Assembly (NCBI RefSeq): GCF_005239225.2 | Contig: NC_133300.1 | Coordinates: forward strand, 14,785,875-14,849,874 | Source: Populus alba | Taxonomy: Eukaryota; Streptophyta; Magnoliopsida; Malpighiales; Salicaceae | Direction: 5' to 3' | DNA: 64,000 nucleotides | In this document: positions 36,925 through 49,130 of the stretch, one piece after another | Position numbering within the stretch: position 1 is the stretch's first letter | How the letters are laid out: every line of letters begins with the position of its first letter | The notes under the pieces: model-generated | Database searches by the model: none | What the model was told of the DNA's origin: nothing | The model's input: only the letters and a program-made list of their open reading frames with translations | Made by a program: the position numbers and the translations under genes

Positions 36925-38494
36925 TCAAACCAAATAAAAAAAAATAAGAAGTGTAAAATAAGAAAATCTAACAAGTCTTAATCCAATAAGAAATTAAAAT
37001 ACCAATTGACTACTAATAATAAATATTAATATTCCTAACTAATAGAATAATCACACAATATTAAAACTCTTAAATAAATAAAAACCACTTTTCATTATTG
37101 TCTTTCATTCTTTAAATATTAATAAATATTTTAAAACCAATATATATTATATTTTTTATTTAATGAAAGGATGTATTTGCTCTCATAAATTAAGGTGTTA
37201 AGGAAGCCTTAAATTAATATGTAAGCACTTGTTAGGTAAAATGTATATTTAACTGTATCGCATGAAAATTTTATATGAAAGATCATCTATATCTACAGGA
37301 AGGCTCGTGTGAGAGTTGTGCAAATGAATTCTTAAATTTGAGATTGCTAAGTTATCTTATATAGAGAATTTATGATATGATCTGATTACACGTTGTTTTG
37401 GTAAAGAATAACAAATAAGCACATGTTAGTATAATATAAATTATATAAAGGTATTCAAGTAATCAATAGAGAATTCATCATCCAGGTGAATTAGGGATAA
37501 TCTTTTATATATTCTCAAATAGTATTGATTGTGAAATTCTTGATTAAGATGGAATGAGATTTGAAAACAATTTCAAATTTTATTTAAATAATCAATGATT
37601 ATAGTGTTAAGAACAAAGAGTGATTTAATAAAGTAAATATATTTCATGATATAATGTCTAAATAAGAACATTCTTAATGAAAGGATAATAATTATATTAA
37701 GAAACTAATCACTAAAAACTTAAGTCAAACCATTTATAACTTTTATAATATCTGGGAATCATGACATGTTGTTAGATGTTGTACTTAATCTTCAAATATA
37801 AATCAATCAATTATTGAATTGATAATGAATTAAATTGTTAAATTTATCTAATCTTATTTTATTTAGGATTGTGATTTATATTTAAGTCAACTTATTAAAA
37901 AACTTAATAGGTCACACACATAAGAACCATTGGTCATTAGAATGACATGATTAATCAATTGTGATTTAATTGTAAATAAATTTCAGAAATTAAGGACTAT
38001 AATGAAATTAATATAGGCGATTATAATTATAGACCTAAAAAAATCAAGTAAAAACTTGATTGAATGAATTTAAAAAATTATTCTGAATAATATATATGAT
38101 ATTATTTAATGCGCCAATTAATATTTTATCATTTTTTGAGTTTTTAGATTTTCCGAATAAATATAATATTATGCCTAAGTTATAACAATCATTATCTTCT
38201 AAAAGGGTTTATGAGATTTCTCATTGGTAATTCATGTAAATTATAGTTAGAGACTGGATATTTGAATAATTTGTAGTTTGCGACAATCAAAGATGACCTG
38301 TGGTTTACAACAACCCAACCTTAAAATAATTATTCAAAGTTGAAAAAAAAAATCTTGATCTTCAAGTAGTTTTTTTATAAATTTTAAATGACTTTATATC
38401 TATTTAACATGATCATTAATATTTTTTTTAAAAAATTAAATTAATAATTTTTGTTGCATATTTGAAAACTCAACTTCAGGAGAAAATCTTATTT
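36600..38494. other. AT-rich intergenic region
   Basis: It holds (AT)n tracts at 36702-36735 and 36889-36921 and a long featureless A/T-rich stretch. No gene or clear terminal repeat is recognised. Confidence 0.5.
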
Positions 38495-38690
38495 ATTTTT
38501 ACGTTTCAAAAATGTTTTTGAAAAAAATTATTTATTTATTATTTTTTTTTTACTTCAAATTAATATTTTTTTGATGTTTATAAATTATTTTAATGCTAAT
38601 TTTAAAATTATATAAAAAATATTATTTTAATATATTTTTAAATAAAAAATATTTTAAAACATAACTATAATCACACTTTCCAATAACCAT
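38495..38690. repeat. AT-rich MITE-like repeat, copy 6
   Basis: The block runs from about GTTTCAAAAATGTTTTTG to AAAACATAACTATAATCACACTTTCC, the same ending as copy 3. The two differ in the length of their A/T runs. Confidence 0.55.
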
Positions 38691-38707
38691 ACAGATTTAT
38701 TCAGGGT

Positions 38708-38841
38708 GGAGTTGCACATATGCCAAGTGCCAAATCACTTTCTTCCATCATTACTAACTTCGAAGATTTGTGGAGGAGTTGCACACACGCCAAGTGCCAA
38801 GACACTCTCTTCCATCATTAATAACTTTGATACCCTCGATC
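38708..38841. repeat. 67-bp tandem duplication
   Basis: GGAGTTGCAC followed by GCCAAGTGCCAA and CTTCCATCATTA occurs at 38708 and again at 38775, with several substitutions between copies. Confidence 0.85.
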
Positions 38842-38944
38842 CATCGTCTTGAAATAGAGTAATGCTGGATGAAAGTAGAAGTTAGGTATGGGTTTCACAT
38901 GCCCAGTAAGCATGATGTTGTGCTTTTATATATTAATTAATTAC

Positions 38945-39135
38945 ACTTGTTTTTATATTTTAAAAAAAATTATTTATTTTTTTATTTTTTTTCTTCAATT
39001 TAATATATTTTTAATATTTTAGATTATGTTAACGTTAATATAAAAAATAATTTTATAAAAATAAAAAAAATAATTTTGATATATTTATAAATAAAAATAC
39101 TTTAAAAAATAATCATAATTATATTTTAAAACAAG
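38945..39135. repeat. AT-rich MITE-like repeat, copy 7
   Basis: The order of A/T blocks matches copy 6, ending AAAAATACTTTAAAAAATAATCATAATTATATTTT. It lies only 0.25 kb from copy 6 in the same orientation. Confidence 0.5.
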
Positions 39136-40139
39136 TTAGATTCGAGTTCCATGCAAGGGAGCCAGCCAACCAAACTTGTCACATGTTTTTCGACACATCA
39201 TAATGTCCGAGCAAACCAAAATAGGAAAGCCAGATTAATTTACCGATGTGGAGTTAGTTTGGAACTTGAAACTCTGAAGGAGCTTCATCAACCAGTAGCC
39301 AGAAAGATGCACAGGCAACACAGGAGGCCGGCAAAGCAGCCAGGCGTGCCAATACCTACCTCCAACTGTGCGGCAAATAAATCAAACTTTCAAGGGGCAA
39401 TACACATTCTCCACAAGGAAAAGGAAGGTGTAAAATAGCCTTATGGCTCTATGGTTGGTGCTTTCGTGTTAAGAAAGTAGGGCTTATAATTTTTTTTAAT
39501 TAACATGCATATCGGTAAAGTTTAAATGCTCCTTAATTAATTCCACGACCTTAAAATTAATAACTATATAAAATTCAATGACTATTATATTAGCAACTAC
39601 AGAACTTGAATTTAAAATCACATGAAGAATAAACTTTTTAATCTCAAGTTTTTATCATTTAACTACTTACTAAATGATTATAATTTTATGCAACATGGAA
39701 ACTAACCAAACTCATTCAAATAAGTAGGAATTTGTAGACCCAATAAAGAAAGTTAGAGTGAAATAAAAAAATAAAAAATTTAGGTTTTAGGTTGGTATAA
39801 ATACTATTCTACGGGACTAAAAAGAAATAAACTTGTACTAAATAATTATAAATTATAATATTTAAGATATAGTTATGGATGTACAAACTCCAATAAATCT
39901 CATTTACTGTAAATTTTTTTTTTTTTTTAAATTATACTAATATATTTTTAAATACAACGTTACTGTGAGAAAAACGTGCATGTGATTCCCACCTGAGTCA
40001 AGTCTTAGCTGTCCTTTTTCTCTTTCCCAATTAAAATGCACAGTGATTACCCTTCTCAGAAGTGAGCCCCACCTGCCTTCTGCCTTTCATTTTTGCTTCT
40101 TAGGTAACCTCCGCTCCAATCCCGGATTTTATTTGGGTA
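39136..40139. other. Intergenic region with an unrecognised open frame
   Basis: A plus-strand ATG frame of 95 codons (39151-39438) lies between two AT-rich repeats. It is basic and shows no domain, signal peptide or splice context that I recognise, so I do not call it a gene. Confidence 0.35.
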
Positions 40140-40340
40140 GTTTAAATGTATCAAACATTTGTTTATAAAGTATTTTTTATTTGAGAATATAATATAATAT
40201 AATAATATTTTTTATTAAAAAAATTATTTTTAATATTAATATATTAAAATAATCTAAAAATACTAAAAAAATATTAATTTAAAATAAAAAATTAAAAAAA
40301 ATCAATTAAAAAAATATATTTTAAAACACAAAAATAATAT
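40140..40340. repeat. AT-rich MITE-like repeat, copy 8
   Basis: It starts near GTATCAAACATTTGTTTATAAAG, in the same orientation as copy 2, and runs through the core to AAATATATTTTAAAACACAA. A second, shorter relic follows at about 40395-40620. Confidence 0.5.
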
Positions 40341-41162
40341 TGGCACGTGGGAGACAAACAACCCCCTAAAAACCCCACTTGCTCTCTCTAGTGTTTTTTT
40401 TAACTTATTTTTTGTTTAAAAAATATTAGATTAATGTGTTTTCAATATTTTTTTATAATTTTAATATATTTATAATTAAAAATTTACTTTATCTGCGATT
40501 GCACCGCTCAAATGGGTAAGAAAATGAATGAAAATATAAAAAAGTGGTTGTTTTTAAAAAATATATAAAAAAATAATTTTAAATAAAAAAATTATATTTT
40601 TAAAAAAACACAGCGTCCCAACTACCTCTAAAAACCTCTAAAACAAACACACACTAAACCCTGCTACTGTACCCTAAGGTGAGCGAGACTTCAGAAGAGT
40701 TTCTTCTGAAGTGATCATAACCTTAATCAAATTTAATTTGTTTAAATTAATTTTTTTTTTCCTTTAAAAAAATGGAAGGACCCAAATTGTACCAGACATC
40801 TCAATCATTTACACATTAAGCCAGTGGTACTAATTAGTAATTTAACATTCAATCAATATCTTTGTACTAATTAAAAAAATTATCTTTTTCTTGATTGATA
40901 AGAGAGTGGTTAAATCTTAAAAAATAAAAAAAACAATCCTTGTCTGAAATTTTCAACCAGACATATCTGTATTCTATAAGACACGTCACAGACGTGTCCA
41001 TAAGGCTTAAACTCTCTCTCTCTCCGTGACTGTTGACTTCCTCTACTCTGCCCTCTCCACTGCTTCAAAGTGCCCTTTTTTTTTTCACTTCAAGTTTCTC
41101 TCCTTAGCACTCAAAACACGCAAAAACCAGAAAGCTGGGATCTTTACTGGTTAATAATATCT
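40341..41162 (+). promoter_or_regulatory. Promoter and leader of the second O-fucosyltransferase gene
   Basis: An AT-rich proximal region is followed by a (CT)n-rich leader-like stretch at 41012-41100. No clear TATA box is visible. A CACGTG lies at about 40344-40349. Confidence 0.4.
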
Positions 41163-44100
41163 ATGAAAGGAGAAGGGAAGATGGCGACTATGTCCAAGAT
41201 GAAGTGGGTTGGTTTGGTTGGGCTAGTTCTGTCAGCCTTTTCTCTCTTTGTACATTTTTTGCTTGCTAGATACACTGAGGAAGGCATTTCTGATTTCCAG
41301 TCTTCAGTCACAATCTTTTCTTGGAGACCCATCTTTGAAAACTCTGACTTTGCCAAGAATGTATGCACCACCACCACCACTACTTATTAACAATTTCTTT
41401 CTCGTTTGCTTATATCATAATGTCTGTGTTGTTGAGATTTGGATTTGGTTTAGTGGGTTTTGAGATGCTTTCTTTCTTAGTTTGGCGGGTTGTGGGCATT
41501 TCTTTGTTTTCTCTGTGTTAGTATGTCAATGCAGTGATTTTTGAGTTTTGGCTTTATTGTTTAGTGTTTTAAGTTTTGTGTGGATCTAAACAGGGCTTTC
41601 CACGAAGATGCCATATTTTTTTTTTGCATTAGAGGAATTTTGTGTTCTTGACTTAGTTTGGATCCGTTTTCTAAATTTTTGAAATCATTTTTGGGTGGTA
41701 CTGGTGAGATTTTTAGACTTACAGCATAAGGATCATATGGTCTCTGATTTATTTTTGCTTTTAATATGTGGCAGAGTCCCTTGTACAGAAGACTATGGGG
41801 TCAAGTAAGGCGGCTTGAATCCTTACATCCAGATGCAAATCCCAGAGGATATTATGCTGGTTAGCTTTCATGCCAAGGATTTTGTAATTAACAAAAATGT
41901 GATACTGCAATGTTATGACTTAAACTAGGTTGCCTGGGTTTTCTAATTACCAATACAATATAAATTCACTGCAATATCATATTGCTACTTCTAGTTTATC
42001 TCGGTTTTGTAACTCTTTCAGGACTGCAAAGTTATTATTGATATTGGTGCCATAACCTAAATTTGTTTCTGTGGAGATTTGGTAGGTTCTGCCTAGAAAC
42101 ACAGTCTGAGATCTTTCAAGTTTTTGAGAGTTTAAACTTTGGAGTAGGTTTCTATACACTGGAATCAGTATTATAAACCTAACTGGTAATGGAACTTAAA
42201 GAGCTTGTATGATCCTGGAGACGGGAATTGCTATCTGGTGGTTTTTGGAACTTAAACAGCTCGTAATGGAACAGGAACCAAGCTGTTTTCTTTTCTTTTG
42301 CACTTGGATATGAATTTGCAGTGGAGAAATGGCACAAGTGAAATTTGGCCAAGAACATGTTGTGTGTATGACTTAATTGCTTTACCTGGTTGTGGCTCCA
42401 TGTACAATTCATTCTTTTTGTGTAATGGCAGTCAATCCTGTGTTGCTGTATATTGGATGCCCTTTAGTTTAATATTGAGTTGGGATTTCTTATGATGTGT
42501 CTATCCCTGCATTCGCCTTTCCATTTTTCTTTATATGGATAGACTTGGATTATATGATCTTCTAATCAGAATCTCTGATGTTGTGACATGACACAAAAGT
42601 TGTTGATGAGTAAACTAGGGAATTGTTGTTCTTAGTCAATTATTTTATGATATGATTTTTGTTTTGTTTGTTCAAGTTTATATCATTTGCCGCATGAGCT
42701 CCTAACTTTAATATGCATACAACAGATCCCCGATCAGAATCAAGTGGGTATGTGTTTGTTAGGATACAAGGTGGATTCCATGAAATAAGGAATTCGGTGA
42801 GGGTAACATGCACTAGTTGGTATTATTTCCTATCAATGTGTAACACAGTTAGTCTGACTTCTGAATCTTGTTGGTCTTTCAGATATGTGATGTGGTTGCC
42901 ATTTCTAGGCTTCTTAATGCTACTTTAGTTATTCCTGAGATCCAATCAACGACAAGCAGCAAAGGAATCAGGTGACTCCTTTTCTGTTATTAACTCTCAC
43001 AAAATTTGTATCTATGGAAAAATTAATTTAATCGTTAATAATTCATTTTATGTCAATTTAATGAAATGTTCATTGCAGCTCCGAGTTCAAGAGTTTTGCA
43101 TACCTTTATAACGAGGATCAATTCATGGCAGCTTTGGTGAAAGATGTTAAAGTTGTGAAAACCCTTCCGCAAAATCTTAAAGGTGCAAGGAGGAAAAAAA
43201 AGATCCCATCATTCAGAGTGCCTAATTCAGCTTCACCATATTTTTATTTGCATCATGTTCTCCCAGTACTTAATAAGCATGCAGTGGTTGAACTAGTTGT
43301 TTCTGAAGGGGGGTGCTTGCAGGTACTTGATTTTCAATCATTGTTTTGTTATAGGTTTAGACATGTAGTTATATCTAAAACTTGATATTCAGAAATCATG
43401 TATAGATTTATGTATACTCTACTTTGCTTCATTTTTCTTACTTATTTCTTTCTTTTTCAACTCTTTCCTTTTCCAATCTATTTTGTAGTAGTTCATGATA
43501 TTCTCACACCAGCATGAACTTGATACCTTTGGGCATTCTTGTTCTTGATCTATGCCATTGTGTCACCAAAGTGTAGACATGCTGGTGCTTGTTTATGACT
43601 GCTGGTGTAAATTGAAAATAATGCTCGGGTGTTTTCATTCTTATTTTATCTGTAAAGAAATAAAGCTCGACCAATCTTGTTGCTTAAACTGTTTTAAGTT
43701 TGCTTTTTTCCTAGTCGTATCTGCCTTTTGGACTACTTAGTAACATTCTTCTTTGCAGCTAATTTTTCCTGATGAGATGCTTTGCAGTCCTTCTGTATTT
43801 TTTTTGAAATTGGGATTTAGATTTTCTTTTCTGAATAAGATTACCATCTTTCTGTTACATCATGTGGCTAGGAATATTACCATCTTTCTGGTCCTGATGT
43901 AGGCTATACTTCCACCTCATCTTGAAGAATATCAAAGGCTGAGGTGCAGAGTTGGTTTTCATGCCTTACGGTTTCGGCAAGAGGTCCAGGAACTTGCAAC
44001 TAAAATATTGCACAGGTCAATGACTGCTCATCATTTAATTGAAATATTTATCAGTCATATTCTTTGGTGATTTCTGAACTGTCCATGTATTTCAGGTTAC

Positions 44101-46237
44101 GGGCTCCTGGTAGACCATTTATAGCCTTTGATCCTGGTATGACGAGAGATGCCTTAGCATACCATGGCTGTGCTGAACTCTTCCAGGTACCTGCACCTAT
44201 TCCTGAATTCATGATTGATTTTGATTTTTGGAAACCTTGAACAGCAAAGCTTACCTTGCATTTAATTGTGTTGTGTCTTGGAGCTCTTCCCAAGGATGTG
44301 CACACTGAACTTATTCAGCACAAAAGAGCTTGGATGAAGAAACGTGGGATTGTTAAGGGGAAGCTTTCTGTAAATTCAGCCGAACAACGTCTTAATGGTT
44401 CGTGTCCATTAATGCCAGAAGAGGTAAGAGTGTGTGTATCAAATTCTCCTGTTTAATATTTGATGCATAGGAAATGAGCTTCTGATTCCTCCAAATGTCC
44501 ATTTTAGGAAGCTTAATTTGTCTATTGTTTGTGCCCTGGAATTTTTTAAGAATGTAGAGGAAGACATTACATCTCGAGGTTATTGTAGTCACTTTACCTG
44601 TACAGGGAGTGGGGTCACCTCCAGATTTATCTCCTACAGAAGGGGCAACCTTTCATTGCCCAATCATTGATTGGGTGATGGAACAAGCTTATGATGATGG
44701 TCCTAATACCAAAAAATGGCTGTTCCAATTCTAACTCTTTCACTTTATAAAACAAGGAAGGATATCATATAAAAAGAAAATATTTAAATAAATTCTAAGT
44801 GCTATCTGGTCTAAACTAATTGGTTTTCTGCAGGTTGGTATTCTTCTACGTGCATATGGATATTCATGGGACACAATTTTATATATCTCCGGGGGAGAAG
44901 TTTTTGGTGGCCAGCGGACACTGATTCCTCTTCATGCCATGTTTGAAAATACTGTTGATAGAACTTCTCTCAGTGCTGCATGGGAGATGAGTAGAATTTA
45001 TGGCCGTGAGGTTAACATTGTTGACACTAAATTAAGGGCTCCACCTTCTGTTGTGCAAGAAAAAAAGCTTGGAGCATGGAAAAATGCAGGCCCGCGTCCC
45101 CATCCACTTCCACCCCCTCCAGCTCGGCCTAAATATCCACACAACATTGAAGGTTGGTGGGGTTGGGTGGCTGAGAGTGATAACGAGCCTGAGAGTACAG
45201 TAATGGAGCTGAGGACCAATGCCCATAAGCTATTATGGGAAGCAATTGACTATTTGATTTGTGTTGAAGCTGATGTTTTCATCCCTGGGTTTGACCGTGA
45301 TGGGAAAGGACGTCCAAATTTTGCCAGCTTGGTAATGGGGCATAGGCTCTATCAATCAGCTGCATCTAAAACATTCCGGCTAGACAGGTAATCATTCCTA
45401 TTAACAGAAGTGTGCATGCTTATGAATAGTTAACCACGGGGGTAAATTTGAATTGCAAAAATACTTTCATGGAAAACACTCATCCTCAAACATGCCCAAT
45501 GGGAGTGCCCATCTACTCTGGCCTCTTTCATGTTTTCTTGAATGTGTTCTAATTTCAGGTACTGGGATTAACTTGTTAAGTTGGTTTGTGTAGTCTCCTT
45601 TTGCATCTAATTCTTGTTGGTTGGACCATATGCCTTACAAATTCAGCTAAGCATGCTATACATTTTATCTATTCTTGTGTTTATAAAAGTCATTTTGTCA
45701 TTCAGTCTGCACAAATCTAAGTGATGACACGTTCAAACATGGAGGGTCAGTGCACATCACCTCTTTTCTGTCTGTTAACAAGGATCTGTTTTTCTCCTGT
45801 ATAATAGAAAGGAAGTTGTCAAGCTTTTGGAAGAAAACCGCGAACATTTGTACCAAGCAAATCATACCTGGCTGACTTCAATACGCAAACATCTTAGAAG
45901 AAGTTTAATCGATGGTGTAATAGAAGCATCCTCAAAATCAAAGCCATTGTCTTTTCTCTCCCATCCAGTGCCTGAATGTTCTTGCTTGAGATATGATCCT
46001 ACCAAACCAGTTGAGGCTTCCCTTGGAGTTACGCATAGTTGCCCTAAGTGGATGGATAGTGAGATAAAAACAAAATCGAAGGATAGAGAAACTGAAGAGG
46101 ATTCTGATGAAGATGTTTCCTCATCTTCTGGACTGTTTTTCAAGAACATTGGTGGAAATAATCAGAGTGGAGGTGGAGAATTGATCAAGGAAGAGTCTCA
46201 ACTGGATGATCAAGAAGAACTTGAGGGCTCAGACTGA
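41163..46237 (+). CDS. O-fucosyltransferase-family protein (At3g05320-like), 10 exons
   Basis: Exons 41163-41360, 41775-41859, 42726-42796, 42883-42971, 43079-43322, 43903-44015, 44096-44186, 44295-44423, 44834-45387 and 45808-46237 close in phase to 2004 nt, 667 aa. A single membrane anchor at about residues 14-35 suggests a type II Golgi protein. The domain follows: YVFVRIQGGFHEIRNSICDVV replaces the usual [12 protein letters not shown] loop, then RLRCRVGFHALRF, ISGGEVFGGQ and a late MGHRLYQSAASKTFR. A proline-rich stretch PHPLPPPPARP and an acidic, serine-rich C-tail are extra to the core. I recall Arabidopsis At3g05320 as closest. Donor and acceptor sugars are unknown for this clade. A second in-frame Met (residue 7) could also start it. 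Confidence 0.88.
44606..44734 (+). other. Possible alternative terminal exon in intron 8
   Basis: After a GTACAG acceptor at 44605, a frame in phase with exon 8 stays open for 42 codons to a TAA. Its use would replace exons 9-10 and give a protein of about 382 aa lacking the C-terminal half. It could equally be a captured gene fragment or chance. Confidence 0.3.
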
Positions 46238-46745
46238 TAAGAGCCCATGAGCTATAATAGTAGCTCTCGAGTGCCTTGGACATCATCCCTACCACCACCG
46301 CGTTTTCTGCAAGGGGTATTGAGTTTCATAACATGGAGGGAGAAAAGTTGTGAAGAGCAATTATTGGCTTCTGCCTTGATAGGAGAGGGAAAATGTTGAG
46401 AGATGGGAGTTGAAAAACTTGATGGCTCTCAAACTCAGAACAACTCCAAGATCTATAAGCTCAGGTTGAAGCCCTGTGACATTGACATATGCTAATGCAA
46501 GCTATTCAAGCTCCTTTGGGAAATATTTCAGCCATCATATTGGAAGCGAAAAGTCAATTTTGATGCACACAGATTGCTTCTGATGGGATAACCCAAAAGC
46601 AGACCATTTTTGTAGGAAGCTCTAATATTCCTAGGCATACTAATGCACACATCAATGTAACATGGTTGATAGCGGAACAATATAGATATTTAATCCATGA
46701 CAGGATATATCGATTCTTTCTGTTGGATATTTGACTTTAATATTG
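46238..46745 (+). other. Probable 3' UTR of the second O-fucosyltransferase gene
   Basis: A less AT-rich stretch after the TGA that passes into AT-rich intergenic DNA near 46.74 kb. No strong AATAAA was found. Confidence 0.45.
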
Positions 46746-48480
46746 GTTTACTGTTAATTGAGTTTTATATTTGTTTTTTATTTTTATTTTCATATGTGGT
46801 CTTATTACTTGTAAATTTTATAAGTTAATTATAATTGATATAGATTGATTTAATATGTTGTTTTTTAAATATTGTTAAGTATTAAAAAAAGAGTCCTCTA
46901 ATATGCATTTTAAAAAAACAAAATAATATAGCATTGCTAGATTGCCTATACATCTAAAAGAACTGGGGTATTTAATAATGCTTCACTGTATGTATATATG
47001 GATAGTGAAGCATTTATCTTTTTTTTTTTTTTTTTAATTTTTAATTTCATCATTTAATTGCGATGAAACTAGTGTTGTAATTATTGTAAACATACTAAAT
47101 CAAAAGAAAAAAAAGACTAAATTATAAAAACACAAAGAGTAATAAGTTTGATTTAAAATATTTATCACTGTTTATTTTGATTTATAAATTCACTTGCTAG
47201 AAAATAATGATATATAGAAAAAATAGTTGATTATCGTGATTTCAACCATAAAAATAATGAAGTTTGTTTATTTAATAAGAAAAGTTGGATAATAGCAGTT
47301 ATTAGCATTCAAATTGTACAAAAAAATAAATTGAAACTTGGGAAAATTTGAGGTTTCAATTTGATTTTTTATTTTTTGATTGATTTTGGAAACTTTAAGG
47401 CTCAACTGGGCTTATTGAGTTGTGTATATTATATATTTTTTAATGTATTTCTAAGTTAGAACTTGGTTGAAAAATGAGCTATTTGATCCAAAAAAACAAA
47501 AGATCAGTTTATGCCCAGTTAAGCTATCAAAAACTGGGCAAGCAAAGGACTTGTCATCTATCATAACAAATGATATGTTATTCATTTTATTTTATTTTTT
47601 AAAATAACACAAAAGCAACTTGTCATCCGCCTACTTATTAAAAAAAATAAAAAGCAAGGCCAGAAACGTGAGTTCGGCCTCCAAGAAGCACCAACCTAGC
47701 ATGCTACTGGAGGGCTATACGTTGGGTCCAAACCCTTGTCTTTTTTTTTTTTTTTTTTGGCACTTGTAAAAAATAAAATTATCAGATTTATTCACTTATT
47801 TTCTAGTTTTGACATAGTTCTTAAATAATATTATATTTTTTATTTTTATTTTTATTTTAATATTTTTTTAATTATTAATATCTAATATAAAAACAATAAT
47901 AATAAATTATTTATAGAAATTCGATTAAAATTATTTGTTTTTATAAAAATAAATAGATTTTAAACATGATTTTAATATATTTATATATATATTTTTTTAA
48001 CTTTCAATAACAAATAAAATATAGAAATAATATTTTGATATATCTTAATTTTTAACTTATTTTAACAATCATATTCTTTTTAACATAAAAAATCATTCTA
48101 GTTTAAAACTTTGTGTTAATTAAGATAAATAAAAGATAAGTTAATAAAAAAATTGATTTTAAACTTGATAAACATATGTTTTGTGATGATTTAAAATGAC
48201 TTATATTTTTTAAAAAAAAAACAATTTAAAAAACTACATGCTTCCTGAGATTAGATATTTTAGTATATATTTTTATTTCAACTTCCTAACTTAATATTTG
48301 GTTTGGATTAACAAACTTATCATTATTTATTAACACATATAATTCTCTATTTATTTTTATTAAATACACATGTTATCTTTATTTTGCAATGAAAATATTT
48401 TACTAATAATATAAAAAAATTCTTCACATTCGTTAAAAAAAAAATCCGATCCTCCTCCGCCGCATACCGCGGAAATGCAA
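46746..48480. other. AT-rich intergenic region
   Basis: A/T-rich sequence with poly-T runs near 47020 and 47740. No gene is recognised, and there is no clear repeat boundary. Confidence 0.5.
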
Positions 48481-48500
48481 ACTAGCGTGGACTATTTGTC

Positions 48501-48867
48501 TTGACTGCTTGCTTGAACAGTGAGCGCATATATATAACCTTAAAAATGGTAGCCATTTTCTTTATTTATTCGTTTGTATAAAAGAGTCACGTTTTGACTG
48601 ATTAATCTGGGGAAGAAAGTTCCAAACAGGATCGTAGAAACTGCTGAGAAAGCAGCAGTTACATGGACCCTCCGGTGATCAGCTTGTGCCTTGGTCAACA
48701 AGAGAGCACGTAAATCTCTGCTGAAATGTTCCACCAGAAAACTCCTCAGACATCAGAATTCCTTTGAATATAAACGTGGCCACCAAGAATACTCCGCTTT
48801 ATAAGTAGCAAAGCCATTGCTGTATGAAACCCAAAAGAAACGCAAACAAGCAAGCATTTATATATAC
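48501..48867 (+). promoter_or_regulatory. W-box-rich promoter with TATA box before a small ORF
   Basis: Three W-box cores lie here: TTGACT at 48501-48506 and 48594-48599, and TTGACC on the minus strand at 48698-48693. TTTATATATAC at 48857-48867 is a good TATA box about 70 bp before the ORF's ATG. W-boxes are WRKY-factor sites common in stress-induced genes. Confidence 0.4.
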
Positions 48868-48935
48868 ATCTGCTTTTATCATTCGACTCGACTGTTCTTG
48901 ATTGAGGGATAACATAGCAGTCTTTCTTGAACAAA

Positions 48936-49130
48936 ATGGGCTACAGGGAGAGGAGCACAAGTCGGCGTGCCGCCTTTTTAAGGTGGTTGGTTTTCTTCTT
49001 CCATGACGCTGCAAGCTCTGATGTTGAGGCCGCCAGGTCTTCAAGAAACTCAGCACCCTTCAGGCCGGAGGAGGAAATGGTGGGAGCAGCTAGGCATTTC
49101 TCAACTGCTCATAAAGTCCGATTTGGCTAA
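48936..49130 (+). CDS. Hypothetical small basic protein, 64 aa
   Basis: The ORF starts MGYRERSTSRRAAFL (a Met three codons upstream, at 48927, is also possible) and ends AHKVRFG then TAA. It has a basic N-terminus, a short hydrophobic patch at about residues 13-20 (FLRWLVFFF) and a mixed-charge remainder. It lacks cysteines and does not match the CLE, IDA, CEP, RALF, PSK or DVL motifs I know. Support for a real gene is the well-placed TATA box, the W-boxes and a locally higher GC content. I cannot assign a function; it may be a non-coding transcript or chance. Confidence 0.35.
   Translation: MGYRERSTSRRAAFLRWLVFFFHDAASSDVEAARSSRNSAPFRPEEEMVGAARHFSTAHKVRFG

Noticed and set aside
39151..39438. 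95-codon open frame between AT-rich repeats
   Set aside because: No recognisable domain or gene context; too short to support by length alone.
8727..46237. Reading the two O-fucosyltransferase-family genes as a tandem duplication
   Set aside because: Exon structure, length and motifs differ throughout, so they belong to separate old clades that happen to be 30 kb apart.
48460..48486. GC hairpin followed by ACTAG, resembling a Helitron 3' end
   Set aside because: The CTAG is followed by C rather than T, the hairpin pairing is weak, and no matching 5' end was found upstream.
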